DNA of 26,918 bases from Porphyromonadaceae bacterium UBA7042. GTDB taxonomy: Bacteria > Bacteroidota > Bacteroidia > Bacteroidales > Muribaculaceae. The stretch covers positions 9,411 to 36,328 of the forward strand of contig DLAR01000086.1 in the NCBI GenBank assembly GCA_002494015.1, read 5' to 3'. The notes under the pieces are model-generated. The model saw only the letters and a list, made by a program, of their open reading frames with translations, did no database searches and was not told the DNA's origin. Positions within the stretch are counted from its first letter, which is position 1, and each line of letters starts with the position of its first letter. Position numbers and translations under genes: made by a program. Shown in pieces: positions 15,621 through 22,855 of the stretch.

Positions 15621-16718
15621 TTAATGCCGCCCGCGACCGCCTGCCGAGCGACCTCCGCCGCTTGAACGGCCACCTCCGCCGAATCCGCCGCGACTGCCAC
15701 CTCCGCTATTATAGGAAGGGGTTCTGCCGCCATTGGTGTTGGAGGGACGGTTGTAATTGTTATTATTGTTAGAGGGACGGTTATAGCCGTTATTGTTGGA
15801 CGGACGACCCGAGCCGGAATTGTTTCCGGGGCGATATGTGCCGCCGTTATTGCCGGGGCGGACACCTGTGTTGTTGCCGGGGCGTACGCCGGAATTATTA
15901 CCGGGACGATAATTCCCATTTGTTGTTCCGGGGCGCATGGTCGACCCCTGATGACGGTTGCCGGTGCCAAACCCGGGACGCACACCCGACGAGGGGACGT
16001 TTCCGGGACGGTGAGCGCCGCTACCGCTCCACCCGCCGGGATGGCGGGGACTGCGAGGACGGCTCCAGCCATAACCCCATCCGGGACCCCAGCCCCAAGA
16101 CCAGCTCGGGCCCCAACCGGGACCCCACCCGGGTGCCCAGCCTGCGCCCCAACCCCAAGACCAGCTCCAGTAAGGATCATACCAAGTGTTCCAGTACCAT
16201 GGAGAGCTCCATCTCCAGTAGTTGTTATAGTAAGGATAACCGAATGACAGATTCCACATCGCATAGGGCGACAGGTAATCATACCCCCAGTAACCCGACG
16301 GGGTGTTGACATAAATATTGACCTGATCAGGCTCCATATAATATATGTTGGCAAGCTCGGGGTCATTTTGCGCCGTCACGACTTCGGGGTTATAATATTT
16401 CTCGATGCGACGGGTATATTGGAAATCGCTCGCAGTCGAATCGGCCGAAACCGTATCAGCTGCAAAAATCCCTCTCCTATTATAATCGTCGACACTTATG
16501 CTGCGAGTGCCGTTCACACTGTAGCTGTAAGTATCAGCTGCCGGGTAATCGGCAACTTGCGACTGACGGTAATTATTGTCGACAACCTTGGCCGGTTGCT
16601 GTTTTTTAGCCTTGGACGCATCATAATATATGTCATCGTCATAATAGGACTGAGCCGAAACCATACCGATTGCAGGCAAAATTATCGCCATCAATAATAA
16701 AACTCGTTTGCGGTTCAT
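15621..16718 (-). CDS. Exported low-complexity protein with Trp/Gly/Pro region and RPGNN repeats
   Basis: A 365-residue protein with a signal peptide (to about residue 23, ending VSAQ). The region from 24 to 135 is ordinary and polar. From 141 to 218 it becomes extremely rich in Trp, Tyr, Gly and Pro (for example WGPGWGPSWSWGWGPGWG). From about 237 to 330 it carries repeats of the form RPGNN(S/T)GV, drifting to RPSNNNNNYN, and it ends in a Gly/Arg/Ser tail (339-365). There are no enzymatic motifs. Such composition suggests a surface or outer-membrane-associated extended structure, perhaps adhesive or matrix-like, which is inference. The next gene encodes a FadL-type barrel 38 bases away. A second frame of 257 codons overlaps it but is a by-product of the biased base composition. 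Confidence 0.75.
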   Translation of the reverse strand: MNRKRVLLLMAIILPAIGMVSAQSYYDDDIYYDASKAKKQQPAKVVDNNYRQSQVADYPAADTYSYSVNGTRSISVDDYNRRGIFAADTVSADSTASDFQYTRRIEKYYNPEVVTAQNDPELANIYYMEPDQVNIYVNTPSGYWGYDYLSPYAMWNLSFGYPYYNNYWRWSSPWYWNTWYDPYWSWSWGWGAGWAPGWGPGWGPSWSWGWGPGWGYGWSRPRSPRHPGGWSGSGAHRPGNVPSSGVRPGFGTGNRHQGSTMRPGTTNGNYRPGNNSGVRPGNNTGVRPGNNGGTYRPGNNSGSGRPSNNNGYNRPSNNNNNYNRPSNTNGGRTPSYNSGGGSRGGFGGGGRSSGGGRSAGGRGRH

Positions 16719-16815
16719 ATTTCTGTATTTATTAATGTATTAGAGAATGTCGTTTTAAATATCAATTAGACATGCGCAGGTCTAAAAAGTTTAACACACC
16801 ATGCCTAATAAATCA

Positions 16816-16847
16816 CAAAAATACGCAAAAAGCGCGTAGCAGACAAC
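16816..16847 (-). promoter_or_regulatory. Promoter of the repeat protein and FadL-like gene
   Basis: On the minus strand GTTG (16844-16847), 20 bases, then TATTTTTG (16816-16823). The -7 box fits TAnnTTTG fully; the -33 box has three of four bases. The start would be near 16809, giving a leader of about 90 bases before the ATG at 16718. Confidence 0.5.
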
Positions 16848-16887
16848 GGATTATGCTCATTTTACGGCGATTTGACCTTTTTTAACA

Positions 16888-16936
16888 ACGCAGTCGGCAA
16901 AAGCCATATAGGATTATGGGCACTTGCCGACTGCGT
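16888..16936 (-). terminator. Hairpin after the HdeD-like gene
   Basis: Thirteen bases at 16888-16900 (ACGCAGTCGGCAA) pair perfectly with 16924-16936, and CCATA/TATGG inside the loop can extend the fold. It lies 56 bases past the HdeD-like stop. Neither strand shows a strong T run afterwards, so termination is likely but not certain. The rest of 16719-16991 holds the promoter at 16816-16847 and no gene. Confidence 0.5.
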
Positions 16937-16991
16937 GATAAATGTTTCAGCACAGAGTCAATCTTACAGGCAGGGCGCAGAAGCCGGCCTT

Positions 16992-17549
16992 CTACTTTTC
17001 TTCGCCAATGGGTTTCATGTCATAGGAAAGCATGGCAATCGAGAATCCCCAGTATATAAATGCGAGGGAGGTAAGAAAGCTTGTCATCTCCATATCCTGC
17101 ACCCAGCCGGCCTCAATGAAGAAAAACCCGATAAGCAACATCAGGATACCGTTGACAAGGTACATCCACCAGTATCGCCGACCGCTCTGCTGCACAGCGC
17201 TGCACAACGCGCTGATACCCCAAAAGATGAATATGAACGCAATAAAATAGGGGAAAACCGCCTCAGAAAGGACGATGGAACGAACCATCATGAAACCGAT
17301 GAACATATCGATAATTCCACCGGCGAGCCACCATCCCCACCCGCGGGGACGGTTAACGCCCGAGGATACAAGTAACTGCACAACCCCGAGAAGGACGAGG
17401 AGCCATCCGAAAATCTGGGATGCGACAGCATATCCAGCCACCGGCCAGAACCAATAGGCAAAACCACACAGAACCATCAGGATTCCTGCGACCAAGACAA
17501 CCCACCAATAGCGTGAGCGGCCCCAAAAATTAGAAAACAACGCTTTCAT
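16992..17549 (-). CDS. HdeD/DUF308 family membrane protein
   Basis: A 185-residue inner-membrane protein with six hydrophobic segments separated by short polar turns (SGVNRPRGWG near 60-70, QQSGRRYW near 120). This is the pattern of the DUF308/HdeD family, known from the E. coli acid-resistance island, though the biochemical role of the family is not established. The internal repeat of two-helix units (YWWVVLVAGILMVLCGF near residue 14 and YWWMYLVNGILMLLIGF near 127) is clear. It is a single gene, divergent from clpP across a 264-base region. I found no consensus promoter for it. It ends in GEEK with no further domain. Confidence 0.8.
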   Translation of the reverse strand: MKALFSNFWGRSRYWWVVLVAGILMVLCGFAYWFWPVAGYAVASQIFGWLLVLLGVVQLLVSSGVNRPRGWGWWLAGGIIDMFIGFMMVRSIVLSEAVFPYFIAFIFIFWGISALCSAVQQSGRRYWWMYLVNGILMLLIGFFFIEAGWVQDMEMTSFLTSLAFIYWGFSIAMLSYDMKPIGEEK

Positions 17550-17685
17550 AACGACTTTTTTATAAGTTAACAGTTAGACTTTAATTTCATTTTGATTATA
17601 TAACAATCGCTTAACAAATTTTGTTGAAAAAGCCGGCAGCATTTCTCGGGGCAGCGCGTTTTTTTAGCAAAATTCTTTCTTGAAT

Positions 17686-17716
17686 TTTGTGATGTAGCGT
17701 TTTTTTTATACCTTTA
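17686..17716 (+). promoter_or_regulatory. Promoter of clpP-clpX
   Basis: TTTG (17686-17689), a 19-base spacer with a run of eight T, and TACCTTTA (17709-17716). This fits the Bacteroides consensus with one mismatch at the last base of the -7 box. The start would be near 17722, leaving a long leader of about 90 bases before clpP. The leader contains a 19-codon frame (17721-17780) and a 14-base perfect palindrome ATATTAATTAATAT (17774-17787). Confidence 0.6.
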
Positions 17717-17813
17717 CATTATGAAATCAAGGCGTGTAGAGTCTTTGCAACCTTCCTCGGCAGCCTTGTCACAATATTAATTAATATAGAAAGTTTTACA
17801 TTTACATTGATAT

Positions 17814-18497
17814 ATGAATAACGATTTCAGAAATTACGCCGTAAAGCACTTGGGGATGAACGGATTGGCCCTCGATCAGTATGCCAACGCCACATCCACC
17901 ATCACATCCTCCTACATTTCTCCGACAATCATAGAGGAACGTCAGCTAAACGTGGCCCAGATGGACGTGTTCTCGCGCCTCATGATGGACCGCATCATCT
18001 TTCTCAGCACCGATGTCAACGAATATACCGCAACAGTGGTACAGGGGCAGTTGCTCTATCTCGACTCGGTAGACCCCGGAAAGGACATCTCTATCTACAT
18101 CAACTCTCCTGGCGGATCGGTGATAGCCGGGCTCGGACTGTATGACACCATGCAGCACATTAAAAGCGACGTGTCGACCATCTGCATCGGCATGGCCGCA
18201 TCCATGGCCGCGGTGCTTCTTGTTGCCGGCGAGAAAGGGAAACGTCTTGCACTCCCCCACTCCCGCGTAATGATTCACCAACCCATCGGCGGAGTGCAGG
18301 GGCAGGCTTCCGACATCGAGATTACCGCCCGCGAAATCCTGAAATACAAGGCCGAGCTGTATAAAATCATATCTGACCACTCAGGGATGCCGGTTGAACG
18401 AATCGAGCGCGATGCCGACCGCGATTACTGGATGACAGCCGACGACGCAAAGGAATACGGCATGATTGACGACATTCTTCTGCCCGTAAAGAAATAA
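17814..18497 (+). CDS. clpP: ATP-dependent Clp protease proteolytic subunit
   Basis: A 227-residue serine peptidase that forms the two-ring chamber of ClpXP. The catalytic triad is intact: Ser130 in IGMAASMAA, His155 in HSRVMIHQP, and Asp204 by spacing from the E. coli enzyme. NSPGGSVIAGLGLYDT (97-112) forms the substrate-binding and ring-contact strand. About 30 residues before the conserved ISPTIIEER probably form a propeptide removed on assembly. clpX starts seven bases after the stop, so they are one operon. Trigger factor, which often precedes clpP in relatives, is not here; the upstream neighbour is a divergent membrane protein. Confidence 0.98.
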   Translation: MNNDFRNYAVKHLGMNGLALDQYANATSTITSSYISPTIIEERQLNVAQMDVFSRLMMDRIIFLSTDVNEYTATVVQGQLLYLDSVDPGKDISIYINSPGGSVIAGLGLYDTMQHIKSDVSTICIGMAASMAAVLLVAGEKGKRLALPHSRVMIHQPIGGVQGQASDIEITAREILKYKAELYKIISDHSGMPVERIERDADRDYWMTADDAKEYGMIDDILLPVKK

Positions 18498-18504
18498 AAG
18501 ACCT

Positions 18505-19767
18505 ATGGCAAAGAAAAAGACAGTAAAATGCTCTTTCTGCGGCAACGAGCCGTCCTATAACGACATCATGGTGCCGAGTGCCATAGAGGACACCTACATC
18601 TGCTCCAGCTGCGTGGACCAGATCGAAGGATTGCTCAAGGACTACCGCATCGAGCTTGGAGTCAAAGGCAATAACGGCAACAGCAGTGACACTGCCGATG
18701 TCGCGACCAAGCTGGATTCCGTTCCAAAGCCGCGTGAAATACGCGACTTCCTCGACCAGTACGTCATCGGTCAGGACGACGCGAAAAAGGTTCTTTCAGT
18801 AGCCGTCTACAACCATTACAAACGACTTGCCCAAGACAACGACGATGTCGACATCGAGAAAAGCAACATAATCATGGTCGGGCCGACCGGCACAGGCAAG
18901 ACACTGCTTGCCAAGACAATCGCCCGGCTGCTCGACGTGCCGTTTGCCATCGTCGACGCGACAGTGCTGACCGAGGCGGGATATGTCGGCGAAGACATCG
19001 AGTCATTGCTCGTGCGCCTTCTTCAGGCAGCCGATTATGATGTCGAGAAAGCACAGAAAGGCATTGTTTTCATCGATGAGATTGACAAAATCGCCCGCAA
19101 GGGGGACAACCCGTCGATTACCCGCGATGTATCCGGCGAAGGCGTGCAGCAGGGACTCCTGAAACTGCTTGAGGGATCGGTTGTCAACGTGCCGCCGCAG
19201 GGTGGACGCAAACATCCTGAACAGAAAATGATTCCAGTCGACACGAAGAATATCCTCTTCATCTGCGGAGGTGCTTTCGATGGCATCGAGCGCAAAATCG
19301 CTCACCGCCTCAACACTCATGTCGTGGGATTTGCCGGAAGCGCGACCCGTGCCAAGGTTGACAAAGACAACTATCTGCAATATATCGCGCCTCAGGACTT
19401 GAAAACATTCGGACTCATTCCTGAAATAATCGGCCGTCTTCCCATGCTTGTGCATCTCGACCCGCTTGACCGAGACGCATTGCTGCGCGTGCTGACCGAG
19501 CCAAAAAATGCAATTACACGACAATATGAAAAACTCTTTGCCATGGACGGAGTCAAACTGACATTTGCTCCCGACATGCTGGAATTCGTTGTCGACAAAG
19601 CAATTGAAAACAAACTTGGAGCGCGCGGTCTGAGGTCAATTGTCGAAACGGTCATGATTGACAAAATGTTTGAGACACCGTCATCCGATGTCAAAGAGCT
19701 TGTGGTAACACGCGACTATGCCGCCGAGAAACTGCGCAACGCTTACTTTGACACGACGGCTGACTGA
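18505..19767 (+). CDS. clpX: Clp protease ATP-binding unfoldase ClpX
   Basis: A 420-residue AAA+ unfoldase that recognises tagged proteins and feeds them to ClpP. It has the N-terminal zinc-binding domain (C9, C12, C33, C36), Walker A GPTGTGKT (126-133), the pore loop AGYVGED, Walker B IVFIDEIDKIA, and the ClpP-docking loop, which reads VGF where E. coli has IGF (within HVVGFAG). The C-terminal small domain ends in KLGARGLRSIVE and a short tail. The length is typical. It sits directly behind clpP and is translated from the same message. recQ follows after 138 bases in which I saw neither a hairpin nor a consensus promoter. Confidence 0.98.
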   Translation: MAKKKTVKCSFCGNEPSYNDIMVPSAIEDTYICSSCVDQIEGLLKDYRIELGVKGNNGNSSDTADVATKLDSVPKPREIRDFLDQYVIGQDDAKKVLSVAVYNHYKRLAQDNDDVDIEKSNIIMVGPTGTGKTLLAKTIARLLDVPFAIVDATVLTEAGYVGEDIESLLVRLLQAADYDVEKAQKGIVFIDEIDKIARKGDNPSITRDVSGEGVQQGLLKLLEGSVVNVPPQGGRKHPEQKMIPVDTKNILFICGGAFDGIERKIAHRLNTHVVGFAGSATRAKVDKDNYLQYIAPQDLKTFGLIPEIIGRLPMLVHLDPLDRDALLRVLTEPKNAITRQYEKLFAMDGVKLTFAPDMLEFVVDKAIENKLGARGLRSIVETVMIDKMFETPSSDVKELVVTRDYAAEKLRNAYFDTTAD

Positions 19768-19905
19768 TTTAATTTTAATTCTGTAAATATTTCTGTGTAT
19801 TAAATCATAGATAACTCACGTTTTCACATATTCTGAAACATATCTGACCAAAATACCCTGTACCCCTCTCGTAAATCCTCTAATAATCTTTCCTTAGACA
19901 AAACT

Positions 19906-22092
19906 ATGGCAACGGCAACTGAATCACTGCTAAAATCAGCACTAAAGGAGCACTTTGGGTTTGACTCTTTCAAAGGCAACCAAGAGGCGATAATGACATC
20001 CCTCATGAATGGAGACGATGTATTCGTACTTATGCCGACCGGAGGCGGAAAATCACTGTGCTATCAGCTACCGGCCCTTCTGCAACCCGGAACGGCCATT
20101 GTGATTTCCCCCTTGATTGCCTTGATGAAAAACCAAGTGGACGCGATGAGACACTTCAGTGAAGAAGACCATGTGGCTCATTTTCTGAACTCATCGCTTA
20201 ACCGTGCGGCTATCGATCAGGTAAAATCCGACATTGTGGCAGGGAAAACCAAGTTGCTGTATGTCGCGCCGGAATCATTGACAAAGGAAGATAACATCGA
20301 ATTCCTGAAAACAGTCCCTATTTCTTTTTACGCAGTCGACGAAGCCCACTGCATATCGGAATGGGGACATGATTTCCGCCCGGAATACCGACGCATACGC
20401 CCTATTATCAATGAAATCGGTCCTCGTCCCGTCATTGCCCTCACTGCGACTGCGACACTTAAAGTGCAGCATGACATTCAGAAAAACCTCGGCATGCTCA
20501 CCGCCAATGTGTTCAAGTCATCGTTTAACCGACCCAACCTCTACTATGAGGTGCGGCCCAAGACATCGACAATAGACAAAGACATCATACGCTTTATCAA
20601 GGGGCATCCCGGGCGTTCGGGAATCATATATTGCCTGAGTCGCAAAAAAGTCGAAGAACTTGCCGAAATGCTGCGCGTAAACGACATCCGCGCACTCCCT
20701 TACCACGCCGGCATGGACGGCGCGACACGGTCCATGAACCAAGACGCGTTCCTGCTTGAAGAGGTTGACGTAATCGTGGCGACTATCGCATTCGGAATGG
20801 GAATTGACAAACCGGATGTCAGATTTGTCATCCACTACGACATACCAAAATCGCTTGAGGGTTATTATCAAGAGACGGGACGCGCCGGGCGTGACGGAGG
20901 CGAAGGCCATTGCCTCGCTTTCTATACGGCAAAAGACCTGCAAAAAATGGAAAAGTTCATGCAGGGAAAGCCTCTCGCCGAATTGGAAATCGGGCGGCAG
21001 CTTCTTAAAGAAACCGCTGCCTACGCCGAGTCAAGCGTTTGTCGGCGACTATCTCTCCTGCACTATTTTGGCGAAAATTTCGGAAATGACAACTGTGGAA
21101 ATTGTGACAATTGTTTAAATCCTAAAAAACGAGTGGAAGCTAAAGACGATTTGTGTGCAGTGCTTGAAACAATTATTGCACTGAAAGAAAAGTTCAAAGC
21201 CGAACACGTCATTGACGTAATGACCGGCCGGATGACTAATGATGTCCAGACCTATCACCACGACGAGTTAGAAGTGTTTGGCTGCGAGCAGGGCGTTGAC
21301 GAGAAACTGCTCAATGCCATCGTAAGGCAGGCTGACATCGCAGGGTATATCGAGCGTGACATCGAGAATTTCGGGTTGCTCAAAATCACTGCGAAAGGGC
21401 GCAAGTTCCTGAACTCTCCGGTTTCGTTCAAAATAGTCGAGGACAACGAATTCAGCGAGGAGGCAGAACCTGAAATATTAAAAAGCGGCGCATCATGTGC
21501 AGCCGACCCCGAATTGTACAGTATCCTCAAGGATTTGAGAAAAAAAGTCGCCCGCAACCTCCAATTGCCCCCCTATGTCATCTTTCAAGACCCGTCGCTT
21601 GAGGCAATGGCCACGACCTACCCCATTTCTATCGACGAGTTGCAGAACATTCCCGGCGTCGGGCCCGGCAAAGCCAAGAGATATGGAGAGGAATTTGTAA
21701 AGGTCATCAAACGCCATGTCGAGGCCAACGAGATTGAACGTCCCGAAGACCTGCGCGTGCGCAGTGTACCCGACCGTTCAAGTCTGAAAATTTTTATCAT
21801 CCAGACCATTGACCGAAAGATTCCGCTACCTGAAATCGCCAACGCTAAAGGAATCGAGTTCAGTGAGCTTCTTGACAAAATCGAGGCCATAGTCTATGCC
21901 GGCTACAAGGTCAACATAAATTATTATATTGACGAGGTTATTGACGAGGACAGTCAGGAAGAAATCTTTGACTATTTCAAAGAAAGCGAGAGCGACGACC
22001 TCAATGACGCGCTCAAAGAGCTTGGCGACGAATATTCCGAGGAAGAAATCCGCCTTATGCGCATTAAATTCCATTCTGACCTCGGAAATTAA
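19906..22092 (+). CDS. recQ: ATP-dependent DNA helicase RecQ
   Basis: A 728-residue 3'-5' DNA helicase of recombination and fork repair. The helicase core has PTGGGKS (44-50), DEAHCISEWGHDFRP (145-159), ALTATAT and the motif VI region QETGRAGRDG. The RecQ-C-terminal region has the zinc cysteines (one in SSVCRR, then CGNCDNC), followed by a winged-helix region and an HRDC domain around 540-605 (LRKKVARNLQLPPYVIF, then IPGVGPGKAKRYG). About 120 residues after the HRDC form an acidic helix-turn-helix extension seen in relatives of this phylum. It is longer than the E. coli protein (about 610) because of that tail. It lies in the usual clpP-clpX-recQ order of Bacteroidales. Confidence 0.97.
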   Translation: MATATESLLKSALKEHFGFDSFKGNQEAIMTSLMNGDDVFVLMPTGGGKSLCYQLPALLQPGTAIVISPLIALMKNQVDAMRHFSEEDHVAHFLNSSLNRAAIDQVKSDIVAGKTKLLYVAPESLTKEDNIEFLKTVPISFYAVDEAHCISEWGHDFRPEYRRIRPIINEIGPRPVIALTATATLKVQHDIQKNLGMLTANVFKSSFNRPNLYYEVRPKTSTIDKDIIRFIKGHPGRSGIIYCLSRKKVEELAEMLRVNDIRALPYHAGMDGATRSMNQDAFLLEEVDVIVATIAFGMGIDKPDVRFVIHYDIPKSLEGYYQETGRAGRDGGEGHCLAFYTAKDLQKMEKFMQGKPLAELEIGRQLLKETAAYAESSVCRRLSLLHYFGENFGNDNCGNCDNCLNPKKRVEAKDDLCAVLETIIALKEKFKAEHVIDVMTGRMTNDVQTYHHDELEVFGCEQGVDEKLLNAIVRQADIAGYIERDIENFGLLKITAKGRKFLNSPVSFKIVEDNEFSEEAEPEILKSGASCAADPELYSILKDLRKKVARNLQLPPYVIFQDPSLEAMATTYPISIDELQNIPGVGPGKAKRYGEEFVKVIKRHVEANEIERPEDLRVRSVPDRSSLKIFIIQTIDRKIPLPEIANAKGIEFSELLDKIEAIVYAGYKVNINYYIDEVIDEDSQEEIFDYFKESESDDLNDALKELGDEYSEEEIRLMRIKFHSDLGN

Positions 22093-22115
22093 AAATTATC
22101 GCATGTTATGAATAA

Positions 22116-22174
22116 AAATATTGTTATTCCTCCTGTCGCGCGACCGTTGCCGTGACTGTGGAATAACAATATTT
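22116..22174 (+). terminator. Large hairpin between recQ and ftsE
   Basis: Fifteen bases at 22116-22130 (AAATATTGTTATTCC) pair perfectly with 22160-22174. Inside the 29-base loop, GTCGC (22135-22139) can pair with GTGAC (22152-22156), extending the fold. It starts 23 bases past the recQ stop and ends 24 bases before the ftsE start. No T run follows on the plus strand, so it may be a terminator of recQ, a message-processing site, or a leader structure for ftsE. Confidence 0.5.
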
Positions 22175-22198
22175 CACATTAACCCCCCCTATTCAGCA

Positions 22199-22855
22199 AT
22201 GTCAATAATCAATTACCGCGACGTCGAGCTGCACCGCAATGAACTGATTGTCCTGAAGCATGTCAATCTGGCAGTCGATGAGGGAGAGTTTGTCTATCTC
22301 ATTGGCAAAGTGGGCAGTGGAAAATCATCATTGATGAAGTCAATGTATGCCGAGATTCCCGTGGCTCTCGGCGAGGCGCGGGTGCTCGATTATGACCTAA
22401 ACAAAATAAAACGCAAGCAGATACCTTATCTCCGACGCGAAATCGGAATTGTGTTTCAAGACTTCCAGCTGCTGACTGACCGCAATGTGGATTCCAATCT
22501 GAGATTCGTCCTTGAAGCGACGGGATGGAAAGACCGCGCGGAAATTGACCGCCGCATTGCCGAGGTTTTGAAAAACGTCGGGATGCTGAACAAGAGCTAC
22601 AAGATGCCCCACGAACTGTCGGGGGGAGAACAGCAACGAGTGGTAATCGCCCGCGCCATGCTCAACAACCCGAAACTAATCCTTGCCGACGAACCGACAG
22701 GCAATCTCGACCCGGTCACCGGCGAACAGATTATGTCACAGCTACATGCGATTGCAGCCGCCGGCACTACCGTAATCATGGCAACCCACAACCTGACTTT
22801 TATCGACCGATTCCCGGGCCGCGTACTGCGCTGCGAAAACAAGACTATCGTTTAG
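22199..22855 (+). CDS. ftsE: Cell-division ABC transporter ATP-binding protein FtsE
   Basis: A 218-residue ATPase that pairs with membrane protein FtsX to control peptidoglycan hydrolases at the division site. It shows Walker A GKVGSGKS (36-43), a Q-loop in IVFQDFQLL, the ABC signature LSGGEQQRV, Walker B LILADEPTGNLD and the switch His in MATHNL. LLTDRNVDSNLRF and the short length point to FtsE rather than a LolD-type ATPase. The frame extends upstream to a TTG at 22121, but that lies in a hairpin and lacks conservation, so the ATG at 22199 is chosen. No ftsX is adjacent, and in this phylum ftsX is usually found elsewhere. The 3' end overlaps that of ygiQ by 11 bases. Confidence 0.9.
   Translation: MSIINYRDVELHRNELIVLKHVNLAVDEGEFVYLIGKVGSGKSSLMKSMYAEIPVALGEARVLDYDLNKIKRKQIPYLRREIGIVFQDFQLLTDRNVDSNLRFVLEATGWKDRAEIDRRIAEVLKNVGMLNKSYKMPHELSGGEQQRVVIARAMLNNPKLILADEPTGNLDPVTGEQIMSQLHAIAAAGTTVIMATHNLTFIDRFPGRVLRCENKTIV

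Noticed and set aside
15593..16366. A 257-codon minus-strand frame inside the repeat-protein gene, and long plus-strand frames over the same stretch
   Set aside because: All follow from the biased, GC-rich repeats of the real gene. They lack a signal peptide, family motifs or a start with support, and the 365-residue frame has a clean signal peptide and promoter.
17613..17625. The odd palindrome AACAAATTTTGTT in the clpP/HdeD intergenic region as an operator
   Set aside because: Short and AT-rich, so it is expected by chance in this AT-rich spacer, and it does not overlap a recognised promoter.
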